Shown here one piece after another: positions 62,990 through 64,000 of a DNA stretch of 64,000 nt. How positions within the stretch are numbered: the stretch's first letter is position 1; each line of letters starts with the position of its first letter. Made by a program: the position numbers and the translations under genes. The notes under the pieces were generated by a model. That model did no database searches. It was not told the DNA's origin and saw nothing but the letters and a program-made list of their open reading frames with translations. This stretch comes from Sipunculus nudus (Eukaryota > Annelida > Sipuncula > Golfingiida > Sipunculidae), in assembly GCA_026874595.1 (NCBI GenBank), contig CM049307.1, positions 55,695,870 through 55,759,869 on the forward strand, read 5' to 3'.

Positions 62990-63922
62990 TTTAGGACTAG
63001 CAGAGGTCCCGTGTTCCTTCAGTAAGTTATTTTCGTTTCTGAATGTAAAATAATGGCACGTTGGGGTTATATACCCATTACGTGTACATGAAAATGCTGT
63101 GTCGTGGACATGGTTGGCAGGGCACACTGATGTCAACAAATACACGTGGAGGAAAACACGTCCATTGACTATGTCGCCCTCTAGTGGCACTTAGGGGAAC
63201 GATAACACAATACTCCGTACCTCCTGTTCAACCCTCTGTCAACTTGTCAACTGCATTTCACTGGCCTCAAGAAGTATGTCCCGGTAAATAGTTTGACATG
63301 AGTGAACGGCACATATATAGATCTGTTCTCAGGTCAAATATTGCACCAGCATATAATCTGTGTATTATTTTGTGTTGTGTCCTGCATGTCGCTAGTGTCG
63401 CCAGTCTGACTAGAGGAACCCGAATTATATGATTAGCCCTAAATTCTTCACTCACACGAAAGGCTAAACTCATTACTGTATATCAAAATTTACAAAATTT
63501 ATACTGTGGTTGGCTTTTTGGGTGTTCCTCCGTGAATATAATTACAGTTCAACAGTCGTTCATATATACTGTGGCCGCACTGGTGTGTCATGTACGTTAT
63601 ATGTATGTTTATATCGACGCAAGTCAAAAGGTAGCCCATAAGAATGAACTCCTCAATTGCTTTTTTTTTTCAGTGACTGACGCATTGTGGAGTCCATAGA
63701 TTGCACCTGCAGTTAACTGTGATTAAAACACTCCATACACAACTGTGAGATTTAACATATATCCATTGATTAATGTTCAGTACATCTATGTGTATTGTAT
63801 ATTTGACCACTAGAAAACATTACTGTTCTCTTCTCAGCCCTATTTTGCACCAAGGAAGTTAAAATATGAACATAATAGTACACAGGCCTAAAGCCTTATA
63901 CAGGACTGCCACCAAATGCAAG
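62990..63922. other. Upstream flank of the SAR1-like gene; MITE fragments
   Basis: This presumably contains the SAR1-like promoter, but I see no TATA box or clear core element. Partial TACTGTGGTTGGC-type MITE ends occur at about 63,502 and 63,567, and the 50-bp segment shared with 24.7 kb lies at 63,639-63,692. Confidence 0.4.
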
Positions 63923-64000
63923 ATGTCTACCGGGGCTGTTAATGCTTCAATTCTCTCTGGACAAATACTATCAGTTGTTGATGTTACAGGTGCTTCATGC
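63923..64000 (+). CDS. Possible start of an unknown coding region, cut by the window end
   Basis: The AAGATGTCTACCGGGGCTGT context opens 26 codons (MSTGAVNASILSGQILSVVD then VTGASC) without a stop to the window edge. Composition is richer in GC than the flank. It is too short to identify and could be chance or a transposon frame. Confidence 0.25.
   Translation, partial: MSTGAVNASILSGQILSVVDVTGASC

Overview
The window is nuclear DNA of an intron-rich, AT-rich animal, most likely a mollusc. This is an inference. It rests on three animal genes whose exons are 40 to 320 bp and are separated by kilobase introns with GT-AG borders, and on dense non-autonomous transposons. One of these (51.8-53.5 kb) has the arms-plus-tandem-core architecture of bivalve pearl/Helentron-associated elements. 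There are no rRNA genes, tRNA genes, CRISPR arrays or bacterial-style operons.

Host genes. (1) U2AF2, the large subunit of the U2 snRNP auxiliary factor, lies on the minus strand. Seven coding exons between 11,912 and 801 encode the N-terminus, the RS segment, the U2AF1-binding motif, RRM1 and the start of RRM2. The rest lies beyond base 1. (2) ANKRD40 lies on the plus strand as four coding exons, 32,867-46,605. A separate exon at 41,494-41,917 encodes a BED/TTF-like zinc finger. It starts at a strong Kozak ATG and ends in the same splice phase as the ankyrin exon, so an alternative promoter could make a zinc-finger-ANKRD40 protein. (3) A complete but divergent SAR1-type small GTPase lies on the minus strand, six exons, 62,989-59,802. 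A decayed tandem copy of it sits downstream (57.4-54.8 kb).

Layout. 0-12 kb: U2AF2 introns with repeats and a decayed zinc-finger-like coding fossil. 8.2-16.8 kb: two copies of a long repeat family (family A) with a variable number of core units. 17.8-24.6 kb: a Ginger-like DNA transposon with a Gypsy-type integrase fused to an OTU protease domain, broken by frameshifts. Its intron holds a foldback element between direct repeats. 24.6-32.6 kb: no recognised gene. It holds a MITE, a 150-bp tandem array split by a perfect 94-bp palindrome, and a SINE whose 5' head has been amplified into a minisatellite. 32.9-46.6 kb: ANKRD40, with nested MITEs in its introns. 51.8-53.5 kb: the pearl-like element. 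54.8-63.0 kb: the SAR1 pair, with an RTE-type reverse-transcriptase fossil and further MITEs between the copies.

How the genes relate: U2AF2 (3' splice-site recognition), SAR1 (COPII coat assembly) and ANKRD40 (poorly characterised) share no pathway. Their proximity looks incidental. The most unusual items are the zinc-finger first exon inside ANKRD40, the perfect palindrome with an apparent target-site duplication, the SINE-derived minisatellite, and the layered transposons.
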